Source of the DNA: Larix sibirica
Taxonomy: Eukaryota > Streptophyta > Pinopsida > Pinales > Pinaceae
DNA length: 12,168 nucleotides
Direction of reading: 5' to 3'
Assembly (NCBI GenBank): GCA_004151065.3
Contig: NWUY0303913753.1
Span: 1 to 12,168 of the forward strand
Positions within the stretch are counted from its first letter, which is position 1, and each line of letters begins with the position of its first letter. The position numbers were made by a program, and so were the translations under genes. This document shows positions 1 to 9,461 of this stretch, in pieces. The notes beneath the pieces are model-generated. The model had not been told where the DNA came from and did no database searches. It worked only from the letters and a program-made list of their open reading frames with translations.

Positions 1-1041
1 TCCACCTAGTTGGTTTTGGTGGTCAACAGGTAGCTAGTCCAAAAAACGTAGGCCAAGAATAACATATTTAAAATAAAATAAAAACCATAAATGATGCGCT
101 AGATACCAACAAAAGCACTCGTGCGTTATGTGTATTACAACATTGAATCGAGTAAAATTAAAAAAAAATGTTGCATAAACAATTTTAATATGTTTGAACA
201 AATACAATGCATTTACATATACGTACATCGTCAATGCGTAAACAAAGATAGAGCACCGATGCGTTAAAAATACAAGCACACCAGATTAGGGGTAAATTAA
301 AATTATTTATGTTTTATTTAAAATTTCGCACCCACATTTTTTTATATTTTTCTATAACATAACGGTGCGTTTGTATTCCATGGAATCACTGATGCATCCC
401 ATAACAAAACTACCTAGTGCATGCGGGTATCGGGTGCAGCGAAGCAGGGTTTAGTAAAAAAGAATTGTCGGGCGAACTATTCATTTTACCATTCCACAAT
501 GCTCTTGAGCTCTCAAGCACCGGGTGCCACCTTTTCCTCCCTAACGCACCCTACTCTTGGTTCTCCTCTTACCTGCATTTCTCCTGTCTGTTGCATATAC
601 GTGCTTTTTGAATTTTTCCAAATGGTGGGAAATTTTCATTTTTTGGACTACGTGGCAACAATGCTTCCCTGACTAGCAAATGTCCAGGTAATATATTTGT
701 TTTCTTCTAACTTAAACTTTTAGCGGATTAAAATTTGAAATTAAGCTTGAATTTTCACTGTTTAAAAAAAACCGCACGGTTCGTTCACATGCTTCGGCTC
801 ACACCACGTCTCGGTGCACCCTGGAAATTTATAGGGTGCATCGGTTGCGGTGTGCTACTGATTGGGAAACGTAGTGCACTGTTTATACGGTGCGTTATAG
901 TATATAGAGAATCGATAATTTTAATTAAAAATTAAAAATCTCAAAACGGTGTGTTAATTTATAAAAACGCATCGGTGCTTTTTGTTCCTCGCACTACAAA
1001 TGGTGCATGTCGACACCAATATGCCAAGTGCATCGTTAAGA

Positions 1042-1066
1042 TGGTGCGGTTAATTATAGAGCACCA
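1042..1066. repeat. small hairpin made of paired GTGC motifs
   Basis: TGGTGC at 1042-1047 is the reverse complement of GCACCA at 1061-1066, separated by 13 bases. It is a clear example of the inverted pairing of the GTGC motif in this region. Confidence 0.4.
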
Positions 1067-1421
1067 CCACATTTTAATTTTAAAAAATTAAAAAACTACC
1101 TGGTGTGTTCATGGTATAGAGCACACCGATGTGTTTGATTACATGAGGCACACGGATACATGTGCGTCGTTTTAACCCAAATCACAATGCACAGTTATGA
1201 TGTACTACTTTATCTGAGCGCATCAGAAAATATCAATTAAATTTAAAATTTTCATTTCGGTGTGTTAATATTACAATGCACCATTGTGTTGTATTGGTCG
1301 ATACGCACCGCTAATGGTGTTTTTTTAAGGTAAACGCATCGAGAAGCTTGGAAAAGAGTTTGTGCTCCTCACTATTTCACAAATGTACACGCCAATAGTG
1401 GTGCATTGTCGATTTTTGTGT

Positions 1422-1437
1422 GCACTACTAGTGGTGC
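1422..1437. repeat. 16-base near-perfect palindrome
   Basis: GCACTACT followed at once by AGTGGTGC. Seven of eight positions pair; the exception is T1426 against G1433. It contains CACTA and TAGTG, which resemble CACTA transposon end motifs, but it lies inside the motif field and is not shown to be an element end. Confidence 0.5.
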
Positions 1438-1459
1438 TGAAACATTTAACACATGCACC

Positions 1460-1511
1460 GATGCTTCCCGGTTATGGAAGCATCAGTGCTTCCATTTCTT
1501 AAGGAAGCACT
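1460..1511. repeat. two adjacent perfect 9-bp hairpins
   Basis: The first hairpin pairs GATGCTTCC (1460-1468) with GGAAGCATC (1476-1484) across a 7-base loop. The second pairs AGTGCTTCC (1485-1493) with GGAAGCACT (1503-1511) across a 9-base loop and begins at the next base. The inner arms can also pair with each other, since GGAAGCA (1476-1482) matches TGCTTCC (1487-1493) around a 4-base loop, so alternative folds exist. The arms carry the GTGC/GATGC core of the surrounding motif field. Confidence 0.7.
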
Positions 1512-1716
1512 GGAACCAACTCAAGGCTCTCTAGTAGTGCTCTAGCGGTGCATACTATTATTATATGCACACTATGTCAGTTCTAGTCATGTTATGAACA
1601 CACTGGTGCCTTGTATGTATACAGTGCATTGTGTCAATTTTATATTAAAAACAATTAGTGTAATCAGTGTCCTACATATAGGTGGCACATCATTTCCGGT
1701 GCGTATGTATTACTAC

Positions 1717-1732
1717 ACACCGCATGCGGTGT
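1717..1732. repeat. 16-base perfect palindrome
   Basis: ACACCGCATGCGGTGT equals its own reverse complement. It contains the GGTGY motif in both orientations and lies near the right-hand edge of the motif field. Confidence 0.7.
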
Positions 1733-2647
1733 TTGACTGTTCTTCGGGTGCATTGGTTTGGAAATTCAAGTATTTTTAGAAGAAAAAAAATGATATTTGT
1801 AAATAAATTTATTTATTTTTATGTTTTATATACTAGACTGATGTATTTTATATGTTAATCAAATACGTCAGCGCAGAGAGCAGCATCAATAGTAGTAGCA
1901 ACAAGTTGACCCATATAATGCTTTACGGGCATGGGAGGCGAGAGAGGGAGAGGGAATTGTACCCTCGCCTCATTATTGCATAGACGTTAGTCCTCTTGAG
2001 GGGAGTAGGACTCCTCAAGTTCTATGAGGAGGCTACATCCCTTAATGGGAACTCAGTATTTTTGGTGCAGTTGATCTATTGATGGGATCACCTGAGACAG
2101 ATCGTCCGCATTGGTCCTAATCAATGGTTCCATCCCATTGAGGAGGATATATATTTTACTAGAAGGCTATCTAGGAGAGGGGAGGATTTTCCCCACTTCC
2201 CTGATGGGAAATGCATTAGTTGCCCTTTATTATATTATGTTGATTCTTTAGTGCAGAAGCTGAGATGCATTCATTGCTCTACCATTTTTTTGTGGCAGCT
2301 CTATTTTTTTCTTGATAGATATTGTGCATAGTTCGAGGGAGGGGCCAACTTCCCTTTTGCTTCAAAGTTTTTTTGTTTATTTTTTGAGAGGTTTCTAGTC
2401 ATGAGTCCTTCATTTGATTGTCTCCCTCCTAGGACGACGACTGAGGTACGGATGCATATGTGATTCCAAATGCTTCCCAAGAGGGTTCAGTCAATGTTCC
2501 CTTCCAAGATCACATCTGATACAGTGGACCTACTAACCAATGAGGATGAGCACAGCTTAGACATGGAGTCGTGTCCTTATACAAGGTTGGATTGGTGAGG
2601 ATATCTGAACATCTTATTCACCCTGGATGAGCCACTTGATACTCAAG

Positions 2648-2794
2648 GTAATATTATTGTTATGTTTAAATTAATGTAGTTTCATTTTATTGTCTTGATG
2701 CAAATAAAATTAATTCTAACACTTTCTTTACATTGATTTATTAAATTGTTTTTTGAAATTGTCTAATTATTGTTCTGTACTATATATTTATCAG
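2648..2794 (+). other. candidate intron 1 of the orphan remnant
   Basis: It begins GTAATATT after CTCAAG and ends TATATATTTATCAG. It is markedly AT/T-rich compared with the coding-like sequence on either side, as expected of a plant intron. Confidence 0.5.
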
Positions 2795-2963
2795 TGGAAA
2801 CACCAGACATTAAACTCCATTGCCCAATGGGCAAGTAGTATTGATTTGCATGCCAAAGTTGCATAATTAATGTAGAGATTCAGAATTTATCGGCAATCCA
2901 CATGGGGATGTCATCCCCTTAAGTCACCATTGTTAACCATGGAATTGCATGAACAACTAGAAG

Positions 2964-3081
2964 GTTAAGTTCTATCTCAATTTCATCATGTTGGTTTGTT
3001 CATAGCTACACCCAAATTTCACATGGATCAAAAGGATGTTACATTAAATTTCATCATATTCTGAAAATTTGTTATTTTTAG
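2964..3081 (+). other. candidate intron 2 of the orphan remnant
   Basis: It begins GTTAAGTTCT after a GAA codon and ends GTTATTTTTAG. It separates the exon 2 frame from the exon 3 frame beginning KFSYFPEG. Weaker than intron 1 because the flanking exon frames are short. Confidence 0.35.
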
Positions 3082-3109
3082 AAGTTCTCCTACTTTCCAG
3101 AAGGCAAGG

Positions 3110-3205
3110 TTTTACGGCCCAGATGTTAGAGTCACTTTCCTTTAGAAACCACAAATTTTTCATGGCCCAGATGTTGGAGTAACATGTCCTTCTTTTGAAA
3201 AACCT
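3110..3205 (+). repeat. 48-base in-frame tandem duplication
   Basis: Two units, 3110-3157 and 3158-3205. Both contain GGCCCAGATGTTRGAGT (3116 and 3164, offset exactly 48 bases, 16 codons) and both read F-Y/H-GPDV-x-VT in the same frame. The first unit has a TAG. The exact codon multiple supports an origin while the sequence was coding. Confidence 0.55.
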
Positions 3206-3266
3206 ATTAATTGTGCTTGTAAACCACTTAGAGGATAAATATCCATTATACGTACTTGTGTTATTA

Positions 3267-3417
3267 TTTAAGGCCTTATCCATGACCCTTGAGCCTTGTG
3301 GTGGTGGTTTAAGTCCTCATTGAGAGAGAATGGGTGGTGGTGTAAGGCCTCATAGATGGTACTTCAGGTCTAAAATTTTCATTTAGGGCTTGAGTTTTTG
3401 AGGTTTTAAGTCCTTGT
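3267..3417. repeat. degenerate repeat cluster with TTTAAGKCCTYAT core
   Basis: A 13-base core recurs at 3267, 3308, 3341 and 3405 with small changes (spacing 41, 33 and 64 bases). Two copies are preceded by GGTGGTGGT-type runs. It may be a decayed minisatellite. Confidence 0.35.
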
Positions 3418-3419
3418 TT

Positions 3420-4640
3420 GAAGTTATTTTAATGAGGAGTTGGAACACAAATACCTACAAAACAACTCAAAAATAGCTTATGCCCATATATATACCTCGA
3501 AGAACAATAAGCACATTGGGAAATATGTAAGAAAATATAATCATTTTTTTATTTTTTTCATGAAATGGATATCTTGGGTTGACCCACCAAGCACTTTTTC
3601 TCATTCCAAGGATGGTATCCAAGATAAATTAGATTCTTTAGGGCTCAAAGCTGATATAAAAGTACACTAATTAAAACCTCAACATGTCAATAACAAGAAT
3701 TGATCCTAGTTGGGGATGATAACATTGTTCTCAACCACTTGGGCTAACCACAATTGACAAAATAAATAATTAATAAAATTTAATTGGATATAAATAAATA
3801 TCATAATACTTGCTTATTAAATAAAATAAAAACTTATGTAAACACAAACACAATGTGATTTCACTACATTGGGAAACTATACGCCAATTATTCATCTCAA
3901 ACCCCATAAATTTTGAAGCTATGTGAAGGTTGCCAAAAACATGAAACCATGAAACAAACCATAATGATGAGAAATTAATGATGGTTATGAATGAAACATC
4001 ATTATTTCATTCTAAAAGATCTCTAAAGTGTGTATATATTCCAAAATGACCCAAATGTACATTCATTTAAAAAAATTACATCATGCCCAAGTACAGATTG
4101 ACAACTTAAGCAGCAAAAAAAAAAAAGACAAAATCATGCCCAATATACAAAATAGAAACATGTTCCCAGTGTACAATATCAACATGTTGAAAATAATAAA
4201 CATAGGCACTCATTGACCTCCATGCTCTGCACCATTGTCATAGGCATTTCCAAATGTGATATTCCTCTTCTTTATGCTCAATGAAGCTCATTTTTTTTTC
4301 TTAGTGATTGCTATGTAGTCATGGAGACTAGAAACAAAACAACATTTATAAGCTATTTTCTAGAATTTTAAATATCAATAGACTTACAAAATAAAATTCA
4401 TAGTTTAATTTAACAAAAAAATCACCATGGATAAGGATGCTAGTATTTTAGGTGGTGTCCTCCTCCCTAACCCAACCCTCTCTATTATGAATTCCATAGA
4501 AACTTTATTAATAATCAATTGATGAAAATTTATAACACCTACATTGAAATTCATATTTGTGTGGAAAAAATGATCAAATTTTGACTAAATGAGAAAATAT
4601 GGGGTAATTTCGGAGATTAGACTTCCTATCTAGGAGGTGG
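3420..4640. other. AT-rich stretch without recognisable gene
   Basis: Both strands have frequent stops in all frames, and the few 60-80 codon frames show no motif. A poly-A run lies at about 4116-4127. If the second subtilase remnant (start at 4867, minus) once continued, its catalytic domain should be here on the minus strand, but I found no recognisable DTG, GHGTH or GTS motif. Confidence 0.5.
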
Positions 4641-4645
4641 AGCTA

Positions 4646-4867
4646 TTAATTGAACCTTAAACTTAAAGGAAAAAATGATAGATGCAATGAAAATAGATGT
4701 AACGCCAATAGAATCCGCAATAATATCAAATTTGGGTAATGATACAATTTCGTTGACTTTGGACAAATAGTTGGAGTGATTTCCTTGATAAACCACCTAT
4801 GCGTGTGAATGGAGTTGAGACCTACTAATTGTTGCATAGGAGGGTGCACCTTGCTTGAGGATGACAT
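4646..4867 (-). pseudogene. subtilase N-terminus: signal peptide and I9 prodomain
   Basis: From the ATG at 4865-4867 the reading MSSSSKVHPPMQQLVGLNS resembles a plant secretory signal peptide. One base out of frame, the next segment ends SQLHSHA and, after a TAG at 4797-4799 where plant subtilases have a tyrosine, reads VVYQGNHSNYLSKVNEIVSL, then ADSIGV and IASIIFSF down to about 4665. This order (HAYVVY-x-GNHS, then ASIIYSY) is the hallmark of the inhibitor I9 prodomain, which folds the protease and is removed on secretion. The remnant ends after IIFSF; no S8 catalytic domain follows. The ATG lies two bases after the last recognisable codon of the upstream subtilase remnant, so two gene copies are fused head to tail. 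One frameshift, one nonsense codon and loss of the rest make it non-functional. Confidence 0.7.
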
Positions 4868-5454
4868 TGGAAAGACAAACTTTTAGGAATTATATCTACA
4901 AATACACTCGATGGTTGATCACTAAAACGGTGTATTCTCTTTTGCCACCCACATTGTGACAGTCCTAGTGATGGTCTCGTTGTCATTAAAGTTTGCAATA
5001 GAAATTGATGGATAGTTCGGTTCATAATGTTTGGGTGTAGGCATTTGAAAGTAGTGTTTGGTAAAATGGTAGTAGCATCGATTCCACTACCATAGAAAGA
5101 GAAGGTAGTAGAGTCTATTGTGGAATAATAGAGTAGGCCTCGTTTCAATGCCAGATTTGGGCTCATATGGTGTGATCCATAGTTGAAAGGTGTTCTAGAT
5201 TCATCTAAAATTGGATGAACTTTATTGTTTGTAACAAACACCACAAAAAGAAAAGGAAATTATTTAACCAATGTTTGTTGTGGCAATCCCTACATTGTTA
5301 AAGATAGTGATTTTGAATTCCCCAAAGAATGAGATTAATAAATTGTTGTCATCAAGGAATATTTAATAGTATTAGGGCTCCATTTTGGATGAATGGGATT
5401 TAATAGAGCTGCTACTCCTATGATATGTAGGCATGGCATTGAAATCCTACTAGT
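4868..5454 (-). pseudogene. subtilase C-terminal half, broken (S8 plus Fn3-like)
   Basis: Reading down the minus strand, 5454-5341 gives ISMPCLHIIGVAALLNPIHP then KWSPNTIKYSLMTT. This matches the plant subtilase block around the catalytic serine (GTSMSCPH, then HP-x-WSPAAIKSALMTT). The serine codon (5440-5442) remains, but the preceding Gly-Thr is lost by an apparent one-base deletion. An intron-like AT-rich gap (about 5333-5245) follows, then PILDESRTPFNYGSHHMSPN, NTTFKCLHPN, and, in a shifted frame (5022-4955), YPSISIANFND and TITRTVT. The first frame returns at QPSSVFVDIIPKSLSF. These belong to the C-terminal fibronectin-III-like domain. Plant subtilases are secreted or apoplastic serine proteases. 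At least three frameshifts and the lost N-terminal half make this a pseudogene. Recognition of the family is firm. Confidence 0.85.
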
Positions 5455-5499
5455 ATGTTGTAATTGTCAACATAATTTTATGATATATACTAGAAGTTC

Positions 5500-5745
5500 T
5501 ATAATTTTTGGCCATTAGGAAATGTTACCTCTCTACTATTGGAGGAGCATTTGTCTACCAAAAAATTCAATTATATTCCATCAGTAGATGTCCATTGATA
5601 TTAGTGTAATGGGATTGATCAATGATTAGTTTTACATAATCTGTAATCAATGTATCAGGAGAATAATTTAGACCCTTACGCAAAAATGGTTGTTCCTTTA
5701 CTGGCACAACCCATAATGCTAATGTATACCTAACAAATGCTTCTT
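5500..5745 (-). pseudogene. possible upstream piece of the subtilase remnant
   Basis: A minus-strand frame is open for about 65 codons, reading DCPQEAFVRYTLALWVVPV and later SPDTLITDYVKLIIDQS, then, after two stops, TNAPPIVE near 5560-5540. In plant subtilases a P-x-TLI-x(7)-IDYI segment and AP-x-V-x-FSSRGPN lie upstream of the catalytic serine block, so the last two pieces could fit with the SSRGPN segment deleted. The first piece does not fit any subtilase part I know. The assignment is tentative. Confidence 0.3.
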
Positions 5746-5759
5746 GCGGACAATCATGA

Positions 5760-6600
5760 TGGCATGTGACTTATGAAGTTTAGTATAGTATTTCTGAACT
5801 AAATTGTTGGTTTTTGCATTGGGTTTTAACTTGCAAAGCATTATACATATTGGGGAAACATAGTTTTCCCTAAATCAGTTTTTCTTAGACATGTTTAGAT
5901 CTACAATTATTTCAAAAAAAAAATCATTTTTTACTTCAACAAAATCCATTCAAACAGTAAAAACACAAACATAAAAGCATCATTAAAAAATTAAATAATG
6001 TATAGCTGCAATTTTATTTATCCATAGATACATTCAGCCTGAATCAATGTTTTTAGAAGCCATGATTCTAGGAGATTACATGGAGAATATAGAGCTTTAG
6101 GTTTGCAACTATTATGTTTTTTTTAACCAGAAGGTTTTGTGGATGCATACATACAAAGTACTAGAGGAATAACATGAACTTTCAAGTTAAAATTTATTCA
6201 TTGATAGAATAGGAAATATAGAGCACCAAGACTCCAATATGAAACCATATGAGAATACTATTTATGATAACATTTTAACTCTCGGGACTAACCATAATCA
6301 CTCTCTTAGAGTCTTTTGACAATCTATCACGATTTTTTCATTTTTAAAAAATAAGAATCCATCTATAATCCAGCATGTTTAACAACTAGAGAATTCCAAT
6401 TGTAAGTGATCCTCTAGAAAATCCATGACCACATATGGTGGTTTACAATATCATTGAGAACAATGATAGACATAGCATGACTTTGTGTCACATTCCTCGA
6501 ATTTATATTATATGGGGATGAACACAACTTTTGCACATGATTCTCTTCTCTCGCCTTTTACCAAAATGCCAAGAGGAAATCATTAATATGTGAGTAAGAA
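5760..6600. other. AT-rich stretch, no gene seen
   Basis: Stops are frequent on both strands. Short runs of A (about 5911-5921) are present. No motif, repeat or RNA gene is recognised. Confidence 0.5.
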
Positions 6601-6609
6601 ATTGATTTT

Positions 6610-7556
6610 ATTGAAATTCGGAACACAATAAAAAAATATAAAATTTTCTCACACTTTTTTCATTGTAAATAAAATAGAATTCTTCCTCGGGACTTAGTTT
6701 CTCTTCGAATTCAATGTGTCTTCTAACTTCAAACAAAGTCTAGTTTTCTTCCATTGACAATGTTTTGAAATGTGCACCATCCTTAAAAACATCAAGGATA
6801 TTGGAGGAGAATGGCTATCATCATCGTTGTATTGCTCTATTGGCATCCAAATTAAATCCAATTTCTCTTGTCCCTTATCTTCCTAAATCATCAAAATTTA
6901 AAAGAAACATAGAGAGTTTTCCTTTTTATTGAATATCTGCATGTTACAATCATATTTGAAAAATAGTTAGAAAGAGATGTCAAACATTGTGAAAATAAAG
7001 AAAAGGAAAAATGAAAATTGTAAAACATGACCTAAAATGAAGTGACTCTACACTCAACATGCATTTTAATTTATCTTCATTCACAAGATGCAATCTTGTA
7101 TTCCATCTAGAGTAAAATAAGTTACATAATAACATGTTCGATAGGTTTGTGCAGGCATATTTCTTCTTAGTCATTCGAATTGAGTCCTCTTCCTTGAACA
7201 CTTCAGCAGAAGCCAAAAATAGTAGGTCAATACCAAATGATCACATGCACCACCCTTCTCCTGCATACCATATTGAATCTCAAGAACTAATTTTGAATGT
7301 ATGCAATCAATTACCATTGCATTAGAATTTGGTAAGTCAATTTTATGAAGCAGGGTAACTTGGTTTCTTCAATACGTCCAACATTTTTACTACTAGGAAG
7401 AAAGTGATTGTACTTGTAAAACCAAACCCCTTCTTCCCTCAATTATGTGGAATTCTTTCCCTCAAAGTATCTCCCCTATTTGTGGATGGAAAACATTTAG
7501 AACACCGGTAATACTTTCCATGGGTTGCCATCCTTCAAAGTTACAAATGCACAAAC
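6610..7556 (-). pseudogene. unrecognised degenerate coding remnant
   Basis: Several minus-strand blocks look coding and follow one another in the same direction with frame changes. After a candidate acceptor (TTTTTTATGTCCAG, AG at 7558-7557) one frame reads VCAFVTLKDGNPWKVLPVF and, after three stops, VWFYKYNHFLPSSKNVG and IEETKLPCFIKL. A shifted frame (about 7335-7190) reads SNAMVIDCIHSKLVLEIQYG and MQEKGGACDHL. A third (from about 7213) reads ASAEVFKEEDSIRMTKKKYA. Further down (about 6820-6655) another reads NILDVFKDGAHFKTLSMEEN, a TAG at 6740-6742, then TLFEVRRHIEFEEKLSPEEE and FYFIYNEK. The acidic/basic alternation in the last block is unlike random AT-rich DNA and vaguely recalls a ubiquitin-like fold. 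I cannot assign a family, and the blocks might belong to more than one gene. Confidence 0.4.
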
Positions 7557-7559
7557 CTG

Positions 7560-9420
7560 GACATAAAAAATATAAACCACACATTAAGAATCCATTTATG
7601 CTAGGGAATTCATATTTTAATACTCGAATATAAAATTAGAAAAAGTCTTCAAGGATTATAAAATGAAAAGCCTTTACAATTTAGTGCAATTTGAAAAAAT
7701 TATTTTTGGTTGGCAATAGGCTCTTTGAGGATGTCCTTGCACTTAAAAACATGAGCTATGAGCACCTTCTTTGAGGATCCTCTTAAATTCCTTTACTACA
7801 CCTTTCCAATGGGATTTTAAATAATCAAGTCTTCTTTTTTTTTTACCAAATTTGATTCTTTGATGGATGCAAAGTAACCCAAGATCCAATGGAAATGTGA
7901 AATGGGATCCAGTTATCCATTTCATCCCATTTCATCCTTTTGCATTCTCAACTATAATATTTTCCAACTTTCATGAAGATCTAGGAGTACCCATTTCACT
8001 ACAATAAAGATACAAAGGTAATTACATATGCCAATGTAGTTTGTCACTCAACTCTCAAAATTAAGAAATTGTCATATTTCTATTTAATTGCTTCAACTTG
8101 CATGCAAATTTACACCCAGTGATGTAAGACAGAAAAGACCAAACAAGGGAGGTTAGTTATCCCATTCATTCTAGAAAATACTCAAATAGGGATTTGTTTC
8201 TATGCACTTATTAATAGTAACTCTTACTGTCACCTAATTGACCATATGTCCCTTTCCACCAACTATCTAGTAACTATGAGTAATATGCTAGATGTCATGT
8301 AGAAGATTTCAATTAATGAGAAAATACATTGTTATTCTCAAGTTCAATTTCACATTGATATTGGGCATAAAAGTTATGGCAACTGAAGGGGATGTAGGGC
8401 AGTACTAGGATGGGGACACATGTAATTTTCTCAAGTTCCATTGTGTTGTATGTGTACTATTATTGGGTCACAAAGTTCCAATTTGCATTTTCTCATCCTC
8501 CTTTGGACATAGTGTCATCCCTACTCATAATTAGCAAGGTAGTGGAACTCCAAACATATAATATTCATGTCAAATTCCTACATTTGATCATCATGTTGTT
8601 ATTGATATTTAGTGGTGGTTATTCTCTTCAACCTCATCAGGTGTGGGGTGGAAATGATTCGTCCTCTCTTACTCCTGTCTTACTAGCATAACCACCAATT
8701 GCAATAAATGCAACAAAATAGACCTCAAAGATAGGAAAATTCCCTACTTCCTAGAAAAGATGAAGTCAAATAGAGACCAAAACTCTGTAAGTTGGTTTTA
8801 AATTGGGGCACACCTCTATTTATAGTACAATGCACAGATTTAACACTTGAATCATGAATAGGATGTGTAATTGCTTCCGTGTTTAATGGCAACATTTTTT
8901 AAAACACCTGGCAAGAATGATCCCTTCTCATGCCTAAATAGAGCCCTTAATAGCTACAAAAATCCCTTGAAAATTTATCTTTAAAAATAGAATTCAAGGT
9001 GACACAAGTGAAAACCCTAGAAACTGAAATCTAACACTCTGAATGATTTCACCTTATTCTCATTGATTTCTTGTTGATTCCAGGGTGATCAATGAGGAAC
9101 TAATTGAATGCTTGAATTTATGAAATTGTATATGAAACCCTAATTGTTGCACACTACCAATCATGAATGTGTTGACCATAAAACACAATCATATTATCCT
9201 AATGGATAGTAAGGACTCAGAATATCTATAGTTTCAATCTCAATTTGAGTGTTGTGTCCAAATAATAATAACCATTCACCTAACTAGTTTGTGTCATCCT
9301 TAATAATATTCTAGATAAAAATGGCATATTAAATAAACTGTGTTAAATAAACAAGACATTAAAATAATATACAAACCATGTCTCTGGTGATTGATCTGCT
9401 AATGTGAATAGTCAATCAAA
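7560..9420. other. AT-rich intergenic-like stretch, little recognisable
   Basis: No domain is recognised on either strand. A 93-codon open frame at 8410-8691 (plus) has hydrophobic, low-information composition and no motif. A minus-strand frame at 7925-7743 ending in KEGAHSSCF is coding-like but unidentified; it lies upstream of the 6610-7556 remnant on the same strand and might be an earlier exon of it. Confidence 0.4.
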
Positions 9421-9433
9421 CTTGTCCCAAAAT

Positions 9434-9461
9434 GCCTAGTGTGAGTTGCCTAGTGTAAGTT
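9434..9461. repeat. 14-base tandem duplication
   Basis: GCCTAGTGTGAGTT (9434-9447) is followed directly by GCCTAGTGTAAGTT (9448-9461), one mismatch. This looks like a recent small slippage duplication. Confidence 0.7.

Larger units (their letters stand above)
1..1760. repeat. dense field of GTGC/GCAC short motifs
   Basis: Roughly forty or more copies (eye count) of a short motif lie in both orientations over about 1.7 kb: GGTGCG, GGTGTGTTA, GCACCGATG, GTGCATTG and variants. Examples are near 115, 255, 364, 813, 889, 947, 1043, 1061, 1100, 1260, 1433, 1455, 1697 and 1747. Several fit a loose longer unit: GGTGYGTTA, a short AT spacer with TATAGAG, then GCACCGATGYGTT. The motif keeps CpG dinucleotides in otherwise AT-rich DNA and stops abruptly near 1760. 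Motifs are often paired as inverted copies. No coding frame is convincing here; the short ORFs are chance. It could be a decayed tandem satellite, or the subterminal part of a DNA transposon with many transposase-binding sites, as in CACTA or hAT elements. No terminal inverted repeat or target duplication is visible, so the class stays open. Confidence 0.6.
1852..3235 (+). pseudogene. degenerate three-exon orphan gene remnant
   Basis: One reading frame stays coding-like from the ATG at 1852 to 2647 despite five stops: TAG 1981, TGA 2080, TAG 2329, TGA 2461, TGA 2596. The three TGA codons are one base from sense codons. It includes stretches such as GPNQWFHPIEEDIYF (about 2113-2157), LWQLYFFLDRYCA (about 2290-2328), SFDCLPPRTTTEV and SCPYTRLDW. 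A GTAATA donor follows at 2648, a T-rich 147-base intron ends in TATTTATCAG at 2794, and exon 2 (2795-2963) reads WKHQTLNSIAQWASSIDLHA before two close stops. A second GT-AG intron candidate spans 2964-3081, and exon 3 starts KFSYFPEG. The phase across intron 1 is off by one base, suggesting an indel. I cannot name a domain. My unverified impression is that related hypothetical proteins occur in conifers. It could be a host gene relic or part of a retroelement. Confidence 0.55.

Noticed and set aside
417-935. Short plus-strand frames of 60-83 codons
   Set aside because: They lie in the motif field, share overlapping frames and have no protein motif; best seen as chance.
1861-2647. The plus-strand relic as a reverse transcriptase or integrase
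   Set aside because: I looked for YxDD, DD35E and zinc-knuckle patterns in its frame and saw none.
3044-3283. 79-codon minus-strand frame with a repeated SNIWA segment
   Set aside because: The internal repeat is the shadow of the 48-base duplication in the plus-strand relic.
7743-7925. HWKGV in the minus frame as a subtilase segment (P-x-HWKG-x-C)
   Set aside because: Only five residues agree and neither the cysteine nor the CN-x-KLIGA block follows.
8410-8691. 93-codon open frame on the plus strand
   Set aside because: Hydrophobic, no domain, no homologous pattern, no supporting introns or promoter; such lengths arise by chance in AT-rich DNA.
9012-9143. Two telo-box-like strings, AAACCCTAG (9012) and AAACCCTAA (9135)
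   Set aside because: Single short matches 120 bases apart with no gene start next to them; common by chance and not a telomeric array.
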